From Sporosarcina sp. FSL K6-2383 (GTDB taxonomy: Bacteria > Bacillota > Bacilli > Bacillales_A > Planococcaceae): DNA of 64,000 bases. The DNA lies in assembly GCF_038618305.1 (NCBI RefSeq), contig NZ_CP152017.1, forward strand, positions 124,001 through 188,000, read 5' to 3'. The translations under genes were made by a program, and so were the position numbers. Positions 16,280-25,929 of this stretch are shown in pieces (position 1 is the first letter of the stretch; the number at the start of each line of letters is the position of its first letter). The notes beneath the pieces were generated by a model that ran no database searches, had not been told where the DNA came from, and was given only the letters and a program-made list of their open reading frames with translations.

Positions 16280-17080
16280 TCAACCTTTTAACCACAAAAA
16301 GAAAATCATTATGTACGCAAGCTTTTCATCGGACGAAATATGCGGCCCAAATCGCACATGCTCATGATGTGCTGTGCTGACAAACGCCGGGTTCATTACA
16401 TAAGGGAAAATGCCAAAGCGATACGATGCCGTCATTCTTCCTTCTTCATCCTTCACATCGATATCACCAGCCATGTTTTTAGCTTCAAGTTCTCTCCAAA
16501 CCGCCCCATCCGAATGATACAAAATGCCACGATTTTTCAGAGCCGATTTCGATAGATATTGAACGTAGGTGCTCATTAGCGTACTGTCCGGCTTCCACAG
16601 CGACAATTCATAACGCTTCACATCATCATGCATTGTAAATGATGCCATCTTTCGCCCTGTCATATCCAATATGTCGTAGTGTACCGGGATGATAAAGCCC
16701 TTCTCCAGCAAATTAAAAACCGTAAGCCACCTAGATAGCCGCCCTTTAGCTGGCTCTATTATAAATAACGGATTGCCATTCGCATCGACATTGTACATTC
16801 TCGGTAAAAGGCCAGGTACTCGCTGGAAAATCAATTCATGGAGATCTTCCAAGTCCAATAGGCTTGCACTCATTGTTTCATTGCTCAGTTTTTCATGAGC
16901 ATTTTTGAAATAAAACCCGGCACCAATCAAGGCTAATGCAAACAATCCAGCTTCAAACAACGTATCACCATTTTTGGAAAACCCCTCATATCTAAATAAA
17001 TAAAAGATGACTCCAAAGATTGTAGCGCCAATACCACCTATAAAACTAACCTTCGACGTCTTCCTATAAATTTCTTTCAT
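16280..17080 (-). CDS. Hypothetical membrane-anchored protein
   Basis: The 266-aa protein begins with a basic N-terminus and two membrane helices (about residues 11-31 and 41-60). A largely hydrophilic domain of about 190 residues follows, with beta-rich segments such as RMYNVDANGNPLFIIEPA and FTMHDDVKRYELSLWKPD. It ends with a short hydrophobic helix (IMIFFLWLKG). I do not recognise a family. It lies between two MerR-type regulators, but a terminator separates it from the upstream one, so co-regulation is not supported by the sequence. Confidence 0.65.
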   Translation of the reverse strand: MKEIYRKTSKVSFIGGIGATIFGVIFYLFRYEGFSKNGDTLFEAGLFALALIGAGFYFKNAHEKLSNETMSASLLDLEDLHELIFQRVPGLLPRMYNVDANGNPLFIIEPAKGRLSRWLTVFNLLEKGFIIPVHYDILDMTGRKMASFTMHDDVKRYELSLWKPDSTLMSTYVQYLSKSALKNRGILYHSDGAVWRELEAKNMAGDIDVKDEEGRMTASYRFGIFPYVMNPAFVSTAHHEHVRFGPHISSDEKLAYIMIFFLWLKG

Positions 17081-17143
17081 TCCCCAACACCACCATCCCT
17101 TTCATACATCGTGATTGCTTCGGCTACTCATTGTCAACTATCT

Positions 17144-17182
17144 AAAGAAGAGATTCTCGGGCTGACCCGAAATCTCTTCTTT
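17144..17182 (-). terminator. Hairpin terminator after the BmrR-like gene
   Basis: AAAGAAGAGATT pairs exactly with AATCTCTTCTTT, with an inner TCGGG/CCCGA stem and one bulged base. The loop is four bases. Confidence 0.75.
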
Positions 17183-17224
17183 AACAATCATGATTTTACT
17201 GCATACCGCTACTTTGTTCTACAG

Positions 17225-17971
17225 TCACTCAATCGGCATCCAAATTTCAATGGCATCCTCAGTCACTCCCGCTGGATAGACATAACGTTCAAAATCATAG
17301 CACTCCCGTAGTTGAATATCTTCCATCTTAATAATGGCCTCGTACGTAGCAGGGATTCCCGGGATACCTCCTTCGACTGTTGCAACGATGAATTTCCCTG
17401 CTGGAATGACAACCTCTTGCGTATTCGGGAAACCTTCAGCAAGTTCCAATTTGACGCCCGCTATATAGTGGATGACCTCCCCCTCCATCTTCAAACAAAC
17501 ACCAAAGGACTCTTCCACAACGACGCCATTATTAGCAATTTCCTTATTCAATTTCTCCCATTCAGCAGGAATTTCTGAAACAGGTCCGACCAATCCATAC
17601 CCCTTTATCGTCATTTCTTCCATTTCAACAATTCGTGTTTCCATATAAGACTCCTCCTTGTTTAAATAGCTTTCAATGTCTTCCGCCGTTTGGTGCAAAT
17701 CATCCACTTCACGTTCGATTTGCTGTCTCCTTTTCAATAACAACGACTCCATTTGTTCGTCTCCTTCTGCAAGAATAGCAGAGAGTGGTACCCCAAATCG
17801 CCTCAATGTTTTGATTCGAACTAATTGTTGTTGCTCCATTTGCGAATAAAACCGGTAGCCCGTTTCTCGATTAACGAAAGTAGGTTTTATAAGCCCGATC
17901 TCTTCACAATGTTTCATGGCTTTCACTGTCAGACCGACAAGGCGAGCCGTTTTTCCAATGGACAACACCAT
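17225..17971 (-). CDS. MerR-family regulator with GyrI-like ligand domain (BmrR-like)
   Basis: This approximately 248-aa regulator has a MerR DNA-binding domain (residues 1-70: SIGKTARLVGLTVKAMKHCEEIGLIKP, TGYRFYSQMEQQQL), a coiled coil (about 75-120) and a C-terminal GyrI/AraC-type effector-binding domain (from about residue 125, ending YPAGVTEDAIEIWMPIE). BmrR-type proteins bind cationic lipophilic drugs and activate efflux genes. ATG at 17971 has GGAGG five bases upstream, so the longer frame is not used. Its 19-bp-spacer promoter carries ACCTA-N5-TAGGT. No transporter is adjacent, so the target is unknown. Confidence 0.88.
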   Translation of the reverse strand: MVLSIGKTARLVGLTVKAMKHCEEIGLIKPTFVNRETGYRFYSQMEQQQLVRIKTLRRFGVPLSAILAEGDEQMESLLLKRRQQIEREVDDLHQTAEDIESYLNKEESYMETRIVEMEEMTIKGYGLVGPVSEIPAEWEKLNKEIANNGVVVEESFGVCLKMEGEVIHYIAGVKLELAEGFPNTQEVVIPAGKFIVATVEGGIPGIPATYEAIIKMEDIQLRECYDFERYVYPAGVTEDAIEIWMPIE

Positions 17972-17990
17972 GCACCCCTCCTTTTTAATA

Positions 17991-18021
17991 ACTATAAACC
18001 TACCCGTTAGGTACGAGTCAA
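17991..18021 (-). promoter_or_regulatory. MerR-type promoter of the BmrR-like gene
   Basis: On the minus strand TTGACT (18016-18021) and TATAGT (17991-17996) lie 19 bp apart. The palindrome ACCTA-N5-TAGGT occupies the spacer. This is the expected binding site for autoregulation. Confidence 0.75.
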
Positions 18022-18194
18022 TTCTCAAACGGGAATAAAAAAGAGACTTCGGAAAACATCAAACCTCAATCTCATAGCCTCCCAAACCTGCCTGATGAAT
18101 GCACAACTGCAATAACCCACATACTCACTTGAACACATTTTTTACTTTTTTAAGCAATAATTGCACTATCTATGATTATACCCTAGACAAATAG

Positions 18195-18222
18195 AACCAA
18201 CGCACCGATAATTGATAATAGT
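18195..18222 (+). promoter_or_regulatory. Possible SigD-type promoter
   Basis: TAGA, then 16 bp, then ACCGATAA resembles the flagellar/chemotaxis sigma-D consensus (TAAA-N15-GCCGATAT), with one mismatch at each element. It is located about 35 bp before the chemoreceptor gene. Tentative. Confidence 0.35.
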
Positions 18223-18253
18223 CTAAATATACTAGCGGAAAGGAAGAGGTGGC

Positions 18254-20377
18254 ATGAAGAAACTAGAAACAAAAATGTTGTTATTTATTTTAGTACCCAC
18301 AATTCTTTTCTTTGCGGGTCTGGGTACATATATTTCTCTGACAGTCCATTCCACGGCTATACAAGTCGCCGAGGAAAGCTTGGAAACACAGGGGAAACTA
18401 CTCGCCGAGGAGTTAGGGCTTGAGTTAGAAAAAACGACAGTAGCACTTCAAACATTGTCCCAATCATTAGGTGGATTATTGGATAGTCGTTCAGTCCCTG
18501 CACGGGATGATGCCAATACGATGCTGCGGCAATTACTGATGTCGAACCCCAATGCGGTTAGCTCATGGATGGTTTGGGAGCCGGATGCCTTTGACGGGAA
18601 AGATGCAGACTATGTCGGCACAGAAGGGCATGATACTACGGGGCGTTTTGTCCCGATATGGTCAAAAGACGAAGATGGAAAGTTCATCGTCCTTCCGATG
18701 AAAGGCTATGATCGGCTTGGTGACTTACATACAAATCTTAAAAAAGTATTAGAGACAGGCGAGAATGCACTCTTTGAGCCTGTTATTGTCGAACTAAATA
18801 AAAATACGATTTACATCACTTCTATTGCCTTCCCTATTAAAGTGAACGGAAAAGCAGTTGGCGTAATTGGCGTGGATATGGAGTTAAAAACATTGAATGA
18901 ATTGGTCAATCAATTTTCCTTTTATGAAAGCGGTTTCGCAAGCCTGATGTCTAATACCGGGATTGTCATTTCGCATCAACAAAATGATTTGATTGGACGC
19001 AATTACTTTGACCATACCGCTATGAGTGAAAGTGAGGAAGGTGAAATAGTTAGAAATGCGGTCCTTCAAGGACAGCAAATACAAATTTCCGGGTTATCCG
19101 ATATTTTAAACAAGGATGTTTATCGCTTATTTTCACCAATTAGTGTTGAAGGAATCCAAACACCATGGAGTGCCCTTTTAGTTGCACCCCTTGATGAAGT
19201 AACGAAAGAAGCAAAAGCGGTTACAACACAGATTATCATTAGCATTATCGTCATCGTCACCATCCTTGCAATTATTATCTTTATCGTCACAAGAAATATT
19301 ACAAAAGTGCTACGTACCACTGTTGGATTTGGACAAGTTTTACAACAGGGCGACTTTACACAAACAATTTCAGGGCGGTTTTTAAAACGAAGGGATGAGC
19401 TAGGCGATCTTGCCAATATCTTCACTTCGATCAGCGACAGCATGAGAAACTTAATAAGCAAGGTTCAGGATAGTGCACAACTGGTTGAGCAGTCTGCCAG
19501 CGCAGTAGATGTTGTCACGAATGAAGCCACTCTTGCAGCGAATGAAGTAACAGCCGCCATTGAAAAGGTAGCTCAATCTGCCGAAGTCCAGATGCAAAGC
19601 GCTGAAGAGAGTGCAAAAGCAATGGGAGATATGTCTGAAAGAGTCCAAACTGTTGCCTTTACTGCCACAACTGTATCTGACACGACACATAAAATGATTG
19701 AACAGGCGAATAGCGGACAAAAAGTTGTACAAAATGCTGTACAACAGATGGACACGATACATCTAGGAACGAACGAAACAAAATTAGTTATCGAGCAATT
19801 GGAAACCGAAGCTAATAAAATTCAAAATATCGTCTCTGTCATCACTTCTATTTCAGAACAGACAAATCTATTGGCTTTGAATGCAGCCATTGAAGCAGCA
19901 CGAGCTGGTGCAGCCGGAGCAGGGTTTGCTGTTGTTGCTGATGAAGTTCGAAAATTGGCAGACGAAACAAATGGTTCTGCTGCAGATATCCAGAAGCTCG
20001 TTAGTTCCATTCAAGCGGATACGATAAGAGCAGCCGATTCGATGTCTAAAAATGAAAACGGTGTCAACGATGGCATCCAGCGGATGGGAGAAGTGGAGTC
20101 GGCATTCCAACAAATCATCACTTCCATCGAGCTAATTGTGAAAGAGGCTATCGAACTGTCATCTGTTGCCGAACAAATGTCGGCGAGCTCAGAGGAAATT
20201 ACAGCAACATCAGAAGAAATAGCGAACAGTGCAGAAATCTCATACGAACAAACGCATCAAGTAGCCGCCGCAGCTGAACAGCAACTCGCCTCTATGGAGG
20301 AAATCACCGCAAGTTCAGCAACACTGAAAGTACTATCTGAAGAACTCAATATCGTATTAAGCCAATTTAAAGTATAA
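18254..20377 (+). CDS. Methyl-accepting chemotaxis protein with dCache sensor
   Basis: The 707-aa receptor has a first membrane helix (about residues 8-28), a periplasmic dCache-type sensor (roughly 30-320, with [20 protein letters not shown] and [14 protein letters not shown]), a second helix (about 325-348), a HAMP domain, and a cytoplasmic signalling domain ending at the stop. The hairpin tip reads [21 protein letters not shown], which is the CheA/CheW-binding region. The following [13 protein letters not shown] departs from the usual [10 protein letters not shown]. Ligand unknown; dCache receptors often bind amino acids. AGGAAGAGGTGGC precedes the ATG, and a possible SigD promoter and a strong terminator frame the gene. 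Confidence 0.92.
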   Translation: MKKLETKMLLFILVPTILFFAGLGTYISLTVHSTAIQVAEESLETQGKLLAEELGLELEKTTVALQTLSQSLGGLLDSRSVPARDDANTMLRQLLMSNPNAVSSWMVWEPDAFDGKDADYVGTEGHDTTGRFVPIWSKDEDGKFIVLPMKGYDRLGDLHTNLKKVLETGENALFEPVIVELNKNTIYITSIAFPIKVNGKAVGVIGVDMELKTLNELVNQFSFYESGFASLMSNTGIVISHQQNDLIGRNYFDHTAMSESEEGEIVRNAVLQGQQIQISGLSDILNKDVYRLFSPISVEGIQTPWSALLVAPLDEVTKEAKAVTTQIIISIIVIVTILAIIIFIVTRNITKVLRTTVGFGQVLQQGDFTQTISGRFLKRRDELGDLANIFTSISDSMRNLISKVQDSAQLVEQSASAVDVVTNEATLAANEVTAAIEKVAQSAEVQMQSAEESAKAMGDMSERVQTVAFTATTVSDTTHKMIEQANSGQKVVQNAVQQMDTIHLGTNETKLVIEQLETEANKIQNIVSVITSISEQTNLLALNAAIEAARAGAAGAGFAVVADEVRKLADETNGSAADIQKLVSSIQADTIRAADSMSKNENGVNDGIQRMGEVESAFQQIITSIELIVKEAIELSSVAEQMSASSEEITATSEEIANSAEISYEQTHQVAAAAEQQLASMEEITASSATLKVLSEELNIVLSQFKV

Positions 20378-20380
20378 GAG

Positions 20381-20424
20381 AAAAGGTGAGACACTACTCG
20401 TAATAAAGTAGCGTCTCACCTTTT
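20381..20424 (+). terminator. Rho-independent terminator of the chemoreceptor gene
   Basis: AAAAGGTGAGAC pairs with GTCTCACCTTTT around a loop of about 19 nt and is followed by more T residues. It begins three bases past the stop. Confidence 0.85.
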
Positions 20425-20540
20425 TTAACTTACAGATGTATACCTGTTGAAGAGAAAAACAAATAACGATGAAGCCATCATAGAATGGACCTACAATAAT
20501 TGTATTTTCGGCATTAATTACAGGCAATAATAATAACAAA

Positions 20541-20581
20541 AAAGCTTGTTGGGGAACCGATTTGGTCTCCCAACAAGCTTT
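20541..20581 (-). terminator. Rho-independent terminator of the CstA gene
   Basis: AAAGCTTGTTGGG pairs perfectly with CCCAACAAGCTTT (loop about 15 nt), and minus-strand TTTTTGTTATTATT follows. It lies ten bases past the transporter stop. Confidence 0.85.
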
Positions 20582-20590
20582 ACATGTTAG

Positions 20591-22051
20591 TTAAGCTAGC
20601 TTACTCTCATTCACGTCTACGTCGTCTACCACAACATCTGTTTCAATCTTATTCGCCTTATTGTTTTTCGCTTTAATAAAGAACATGACTGTCAAAATAA
20701 CCGTCAAGACGATGCCTACGTAGAAGGATAGCTGCAAGTCTAGGCTAAATCCTATCTTGGCGTTTAAGATATACACAAAGACCATGTAGGTGATAAACAG
20801 TGCCGGTACTAACGACACAAAGTAATTCTTACCTTTAATGAATAGATACATCGTTGCAATCCACAAAGCAATTGCCGCCGTCGCTTGGTTTGCCCAAGAG
20901 AAGTATCTCCATAGCAGGTTGAAGTCGATTTGTGTTAGCAAAGCTGATAAAGCAAACAATGGTACAGCAATCATTAAACGTTTCGCCACTTTTTTCTGAT
21001 CAATCTTCAAGTAATCTGCAATGATTGAACGTGCCGCACGGAATGCTGTATCACCCGATGTAATCGGCAACACGACAGCTCCCAATACCGCGATTGTTCC
21101 ACCAACAGCGCCTAATAATGTCATCGACACTTCGTTAACAACTGAAGAAGGTGTACCTGTTTGGATGAACTCACTCAATGTTTGACCATCTAGCATACTC
21201 ATTGCTGCAGCAGCCCAAATCATCGCAATGACTGCTTCCGTAATCATCATGCCGTAGAATACATAGCGACCTTGTGATTCTTTTTGAGTTGTTCTAGAAA
21301 TAATCGGTGATTGTGTGGCATGGAAACCTGATAGTGCGCCACATGTAATTGTAAAGAAAAGAATCGGGAAAACTGGTACATTGTCTGGGTGTAAGTTCGC
21401 CAATGTCAATTCTGGAATCGTGTAATCCGACACCAGTAAAGCCACTCCAACCCCAACAGTACCAATCAATAGTACAGCACCGAAATATGGATACAATCTA
21501 CCGATAATTTTATCGATCGGAAGAATTGTAGATAAGAAATAATAAGCAAAAATAACTGTAATCAAAATCCATAATGCTACTTTACCATTCATTAATATCG
21601 CCAATAAAGAAGCCGGTGTCGTCACAAATACAGTTCCAACTAATAAAAGAAGTAATAACGCGAAAACGTTTACAATATGCTTGGAAACATTACCCAGAAA
21701 CTTTCCAGCAAGCTCTGGAATATGTGCACCCTTGTTACGAATGGAAATCATGCCTGTTAAATAATCATGCACAGCACCTGCAAAAATTGCTCCGAAAACA
21801 ATCCATATGAAAGCGACTGGTCCGAATAGCGCCCCCATAATTGGACCAAAGATTGGACCTGTCCCAGCTATATTTAACAGCTGAATGAGTGCATTCTTTT
21901 GTTTACCCATCGGCACATAGTCGACACCATCTGCATTGGCATACGCAGGCGTTTTTCGAGCATCCGTAGGATCGAATATCTTTTCAATGAATTTCCCATA
22001 CGTAAAGTATGCAACAACTAATAGTACAATTGCGCTAAAAAATGTAATCAT
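20591..22051 (-). CDS. CstA-family transporter (probable pyruvate/peptide uptake)
   Basis: The 486-aa protein has about 14 hydrophobic helices. CstA hallmarks include GPIFGPIMGALFGPVAFIWIVFG, FAGAVHDYLTGMISIRNKGAHIPELAG, and GALSGFHATQSPIISRTTQKE. CstA/BtsT proteins take up pyruvate, and some import peptides. It is shorter than E. coli CstA (about 700 aa) and matches a compact Gram-positive version. A LytS/LytT system lies just upstream in the same orientation. LytTR-type direct repeats sit upstream of this gene, so induction by the LytT response regulator is likely. Confidence 0.85.
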   Translation of the reverse strand: MITFFSAIVLLVVAYFTYGKFIEKIFDPTDARKTPAYANADGVDYVPMGKQKNALIQLLNIAGTGPIFGPIMGALFGPVAFIWIVFGAIFAGAVHDYLTGMISIRNKGAHIPELAGKFLGNVSKHIVNVFALLLLLLVGTVFVTTPASLLAILMNGKVALWILITVIFAYYFLSTILPIDKIIGRLYPYFGAVLLIGTVGVGVALLVSDYTIPELTLANLHPDNVPVFPILFFTITCGALSGFHATQSPIISRTTQKESQGRYVFYGMMITEAVIAMIWAAAAMSMLDGQTLSEFIQTGTPSSVVNEVSMTLLGAVGGTIAVLGAVVLPITSGDTAFRAARSIIADYLKIDQKKVAKRLMIAVPLFALSALLTQIDFNLLWRYFSWANQATAAIALWIATMYLFIKGKNYFVSLVPALFITYMVFVYILNAKIGFSLDLQLSFYVGIVLTVILTVMFFIKAKNNKANKIETDVVVDDVDVNESKLA

Positions 22052-22143
22052 GTGAACACCCCTATTTCCCCTATTTGTCTAGCTTTCTTACCATCCTATG
22101 TATTTAGTGTATGGCAAATTTTCTAAAATAGGTGTTTTTCAGT

Positions 22144-22175
22144 GTAACATGCAATTTTAAGCGTTTATCATGCAA
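22144..22175 (-). promoter_or_regulatory. LytTR-type direct repeats upstream of the CstA gene
   Basis: On the minus strand TTGCATGATAA and TTGCATGTTAC occur exactly 21 bp apart (22165-22175 and 22144-22154). Two direct repeats spaced by two helical turns are the usual binding pattern of LytTR response regulators. Confidence 0.6.
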
Positions 22176-22196
22176 GTAAAGAGGGACAACAGGTCA

Positions 22197-22925
22197 TTAC
22201 AATTCCAAGCGTTGCCGTAAATCTTTGACATAATTTCTACTAACAGAAAGCTTTTCATCTAAACCTTCTAACTCCAGTTGATAGGCTCCGTTAAACCACG
22301 GCGTTAATCGGCTGACATATTTCAAGTTAACGAGATAGCCTTTATGAATACGGAAAAATGAAAATGGCTCTAAGCGACTTTCAAGCTCTTTCAACGTTGT
22401 TCTCACATCATAGTCACCGGTTTGCGTAATGATTTTCGTCACCTTGTCATCTCGATAAATATACAAAATATCCTGCGGCAAAATATAATCAATATCACCG
22501 CCCGTTTCTACTGCTAATTTCCCCAGCTTCTCTGTATTGTCGACTGGAAGCACCGGATGTAGCGTCTTTACAATTCTCTCAATCGTTTGCTTCAACTGCT
22601 CCTCATCATACGGTTTTAATAGATAATCGATGGCATTAATGCGAAAAGCCTCTGCCGCGAATTGGGGATAAGCTGTCGCAAAAATGATAAGTGGTACTTT
22701 TTTTAACTCCATCAAGGTTTTCGCTACTTCGATGCCATTCATCTTCGGCATCTCAACATCTAGAAAAACAACATCGGGCTGGAGCTGCAATGCTTTTAAA
22801 ATGGCCGATTCCCCGCTTTCAGCTTCTCCAACCACTTGAACATCTGAAAACTTACCAAGTAAATATGTCAATTCTTCACGTGCATATCGTTCGTCATCTA
22901 CGATCAAAGTACGGATCGCTCCCAT
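22197..22925 (-). CDS. LytTR response regulator (LytT/BtsR type)
   Basis: The 242-aa protein has an N-terminal receiver domain (residues 1-120) with the phosphoacceptor Asp in [16 protein letters not shown] (near residue 55), a conserved Thr in [11 protein letters not shown] and a Lys in [13 protein letters not shown] LytTR DNA-binding domain (about 145-242) contains [19 protein letters not shown] and [24 protein letters not shown] precedes the ATG. The ATG overlaps the stop of the sensor kinase gene by 1 bp, so the pair is co-translated. In Bacillus subtilis LytST activates pyruvate uptake, and the CstA gene here is the likely target. Confidence 0.9.
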   Translation of the reverse strand: MGAIRTLIVDDERYAREELTYLLGKFSDVQVVGEAESGESAILKALQLQPDVVFLDVEMPKMNGIEVAKTLMELKKVPLIIFATAYPQFAAEAFRINAIDYLLKPYDEEQLKQTIERIVKTLHPVLPVDNTEKLGKLAVETGGDIDYILPQDILYIYRDDKVTKIITQTGDYDVRTTLKELESRLEPFSFFRIHKGYLVNLKYVSRLTPWFNGAYQLELEGLDEKLSVSRNYVKDLRQRLEL

Positions 22926-24664
22926 TAAACACCTACCTCCAATTTAGGAATTCGAAATGAAATAGCCGTTCCTTCATGTTCTTTGCTTGTGATCACTAAT
23001 CCAGCTTGGTCACCAAACGTCATTTGTAAGCGACGATTAATATTGAATAATCCTACTCCTGTTCCTGTTTCGGATTCCAACTGCCTTGTACCCAAAATAG
23101 CTAGTCGCTCAGGGACCATCCCTTTGCCGTTGTCCTTCACTCGAATTTCAATCTCCCTACCCAGGTCACGTACCGTCATTTGGATAATGCTATTTCTCTC
23201 CATATCCCTAATGCCATGATGAATTGCATTTTCAACGATAGGCTGCAAGGTGAATGGAGGGATTCTTTCATCTAGTAAATGATCATCCACATCGTACACA
23301 ATAGTTAGACGGTCCACAAATCTTGCCTCTATAATTTCTAAATACGCTTTGACATGTGATAATTCTTGTGCAAGTGTTATTTGAGATGCAGTTGTCCCCG
23401 TGACATTTTGCCGCAAAAAGTAGGATAACGACGTCAACAGCTTCCGTGCCTGATCAGGATCCGTGCGAATCAACGACACAATAATATTCATGGAATTAAA
23501 TAAAAAATGAGGACTGATTTGTGCTTGTAACGCTTTGATTTCAGCCTCTTTTGCTAACTGATAAGCACGATCCGTTTCAGCAATTTCTAGTTGATTACTT
23601 AATAGCGAGCTCAGTCCCGCAATTAATTCGATACTAACATCTGTAATAACTTTTTCAGATGGATAGTACAGTTTCAGCGTGCCAATTGTTTCGCCACGCC
23701 GGATAAGAGGTGCAATAACCGCCGCGCCTAATCGGCAGCCCGGATAATCGCAGTGAATCGTACCATCATTGACGACAACCAACTCGCCATGATGAATGAC
23801 ATCCCTAGTTTCATCCGTTCGAATCGAGCTGCCAGGCTTATGGTGGTCACTAGCAATCCCGACATGCGCAAGAATATCCGTTTGATTGGTTATGGCAACA
23901 GCACTTGGCTGTAGTTCTCGGAATAGAATATTGCAGACAGCCTGTGCCGTGTCCGTATTCATGCCTGTCCGCAAATAACCGATTGTTTGATTCGCAATGC
24001 GCAATGTTTTCTGCGCCTGCAATGCCGTCACTTTCTCCTGTTCACTAATCACATTATGAACAATCAATAGGAATAGCGCAGTTCCTACTCCATTTGCTAA
24101 AATCATCGGTATCCCTATGACCTCAACAAGCGTAAGTGCTTGCTCAAACGGCTTGGAAATCAACAGAATCATTGACATTTGCATCGCTTCCGCAAGTGCC
24201 CCGATACCAAACACAGTCAGCGGTTTAAGTGCTTTCCCTTTTCTATAAAAAATGCCTGCAACCACTCCTGCAATGATTGTCGAAAGCCCACAAGAGATAG
24301 CTGTAAATCCACCCAACGTCATACGATGAATACCCGCAATCAACCCCGCACCAATTCCTAGACGATAACCGCCTAACAAGCCTGCAACAACTACCCCAAT
24401 GACACGCGAATTCGCAATCGCCTCATCTGAAGTCAAGGCCGTGGCGACACTATTAAAATGCAGTGTATTCGTATTGAGTGCGACCCCAAAATACGTTCCC
24501 ACAATACCAAAAAATCCAAAAAATAGAATCGCTGTAATCTCCTGCCTACGATTCAATTTATCACGGTGCACTAGGTTTTTAAAAAACTGCAAACGGGTCA
24601 GGATGAAGGCAACTGCCACAATCATGCCAACCCTCTCTAGCATTATAACCAGCAAATCCAACAA
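22925..24664 (-). CDS. LytS-type sensor histidine kinase
   Basis: The 579-aa kinase has an N-terminal 5TM-5TMR_LYT membrane sensor (about residues 1-200), a GAF-like domain (about 225-355) and a His_kinase domain. The phosphorylated His lies in ISPHFLFNSMNIIVSL (near residue 385), followed by PIVENAIHHGI and DNGKGMVPERL for ATP binding. LytS/BtsS kinases sense extracellular pyruvate in characterised systems. The start is TTG, with GAGGTGGGG five bases upstream. It forms an operon with the response regulator and is likely linked to the CstA-family transporter. Confidence 0.9.
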   Translation of the reverse strand: MLDLLVIMLERVGMIVAVAFILTRLQFFKNLVHRDKLNRRQEITAILFFGFFGIVGTYFGVALNTNTLHFNSVATALTSDEAIANSRVIGVVVAGLLGGYRLGIGAGLIAGIHRMTLGGFTAISCGLSTIIAGVVAGIFYRKGKALKPLTVFGIGALAEAMQMSMILLISKPFEQALTLVEVIGIPMILANGVGTALFLLIVHNVISEQEKVTALQAQKTLRIANQTIGYLRTGMNTDTAQAVCNILFRELQPSAVAITNQTDILAHVGIASDHHKPGSSIRTDETRDVIHHGELVVVNDGTIHCDYPGCRLGAAVIAPLIRRGETIGTLKLYYPSEKVITDVSIELIAGLSSLLSNQLEIAETDRAYQLAKEAEIKALQAQISPHFLFNSMNIIVSLIRTDPDQARKLLTSLSYFLRQNVTGTTASQITLAQELSHVKAYLEIIEARFVDRLTIVYDVDDHLLDERIPPFTLQPIVENAIHHGIRDMERNSIIQMTVRDLGREIEIRVKDNGKGMVPERLAILGTRQLESETGTGVGLFNINRRLQMTFGDQAGLVITSKEHEGTAISFRIPKLEVGV

Positions 24665-24907
24665 CAGAACCCCACCTCGTTTTCCAAAAGCATATGGCTT
24701 AAATTATACTGCAAATGAGGAGGGATACATATCTTTATTTTCAGTTAACGGTCTAGAGAGCATTACAAGCGGTTTTGTAGATGTAACGGTGACTTCTAAG
24801 ACTTTATCTGCGAGTTTGGAAAGTTACCAACGACTTTACAATTCCTTACCTCCATTGGCTGGATATGGTACACTCGTATCATCAAAGCTATTATGGAGGA
24901 AGATAAA

Positions 24908-25537
24908 ATGACTACCACACAAACCATGTCAATCCATCGTGCTTTATCCGAATTAAAAACCTTAAACGAGCGAATTGCTAAAGCCATTAAAGAGGCTGAT
25001 TATGTCGCAACAGACCGCCAATCCACTCAAAAAATCAAAGGCTTATCCATCGAAGACTATGAAAAAACCATTCAATCTGGTTTCGATAAAGCCGTTTCGC
25101 TCATCGAACGACGTATTCACATTAAAGATGCGATCGTGCAATCAAACGCGATAACAGAAGTAACAGTAGCTGGTGAAACGATGACTGTTGCCAAAGCCAT
25201 CGAGCGTAAAATATCCATTGAAAACGAAGAAAACTTATTAGCTTCCATGATTGAAGCCCGTAGAATGGCCATCAACAAACTGACCAAAGAAAATGATTCC
25301 CTACCAAAACGTTTGGAGGAATATTTAACAGCGATTTTAGGCAGCAAGGAACATGCGAAAAAAGAAGAAGTCGAGCTGCATACAAAGGCATTTATGGAAC
25401 GCAATGAATATATCTTAATTGACCCACTCAAAATCAATACACGAATTGAAGAGCTGGAAGAAAAAGTTTCTAGCTTCAAAGCAGAAGTAGATGCCGTTCT
25501 TTCCGAATCAAATGCACTGACGAAGATTACCGTCTAA
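24908..25537 (+). CDS. Coiled-coil hypothetical protein
   Basis: The 209-aa protein is almost entirely helical, with charged heptad-like stretches such as ALSELKTLNERIAKAIKEADYVA (near residue 6), AKAIERKISIENEENLLASMIEARRMAINKL (near 100) and IEELEEKVSSFKAEVDAVL near the end. No signal peptide or membrane helix is visible. It resembles small phage-associated or hypothetical proteins, but I cannot name a family. The ATG at 24908 has GGAGG eight bases upstream. It stands alone. Confidence 0.7.
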   Translation: MTTTQTMSIHRALSELKTLNERIAKAIKEADYVATDRQSTQKIKGLSIEDYEKTIQSGFDKAVSLIERRIHIKDAIVQSNAITEVTVAGETMTVAKAIERKISIENEENLLASMIEARRMAINKLTKENDSLPKRLEEYLTAILGSKEHAKKEEVELHTKAFMERNEYILIDPLKINTRIEELEEKVSSFKAEVDAVLSESNALTKITV

Positions 25538-25662
25538 TTGACTTGCAACTTGCATGAGTAGCCGAAAACGATATCCACAAGACCCTTCTTTTGTTGGTGT
25601 TTCTTTGGGTCAACAAGTAAAGCCAACACCCAACTTACAAACTAATGTAGTTATTGACGATA

Positions 25663-25750
25663 AAAGCTCAAGGCTTACATCTCAAAGCTGTAAAACTTAC
25701 GCATTAAAGTTCTTTACTGTTTAAAGTTCAACGGTTAACACTCAAAGCTC
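25663..25750. repeat. Degenerate ~21-bp array C
   Basis: AAAGYTC recurs at 25663, 25684, 25706, 25723 and 25744 (steps 21, 22, 17 and 21). Around it the unit resembles AAAGCTCAAGGCTTACATCTC. In one plus-strand frame the units give KAQGLHL, KAVKLTH, KVQRLTL and KALLNLG, interrupted by a stop. Confidence 0.5.
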
Positions 25751-25835
25751 TTTTAAATCTTGGACTCACAGTTACGGGATTCTTGTGTTCGCCCATCGTC
25801 ATCTGCCAAGCTGGCTATTTCGTGCAATCAAAAAA

Positions 25836-25874
25836 TCAGTCAGAGAAATTATTATTTTCTTCGGCTGATTTTTA
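25836..25874. terminator. Bidirectional hairpin terminator
   Basis: AAAAATCAGTCAGAGAA pairs imperfectly with TTCTTCGGCTGATTTTT. A-rich and T-rich edges suit termination from both sides. It separates the convergent genes ending at 25537 and 25930. Confidence 0.65.
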
Positions 25875-25929
25875 TTTGTCATATGGATTTATACAGGCTT
25901 CTAAGTGAGTAACCTTCATCGTAATCACC

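Larger units (their letters stand above)
25538..25929. other. Gene-free region with array C and a terminator
   Basis: No gene was found. It contains a degenerate repeat array with a period near 21 bp (25663-25750) and a hairpin at 25836-25874 serving as terminator between the convergent genes. Confidence 0.6.
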
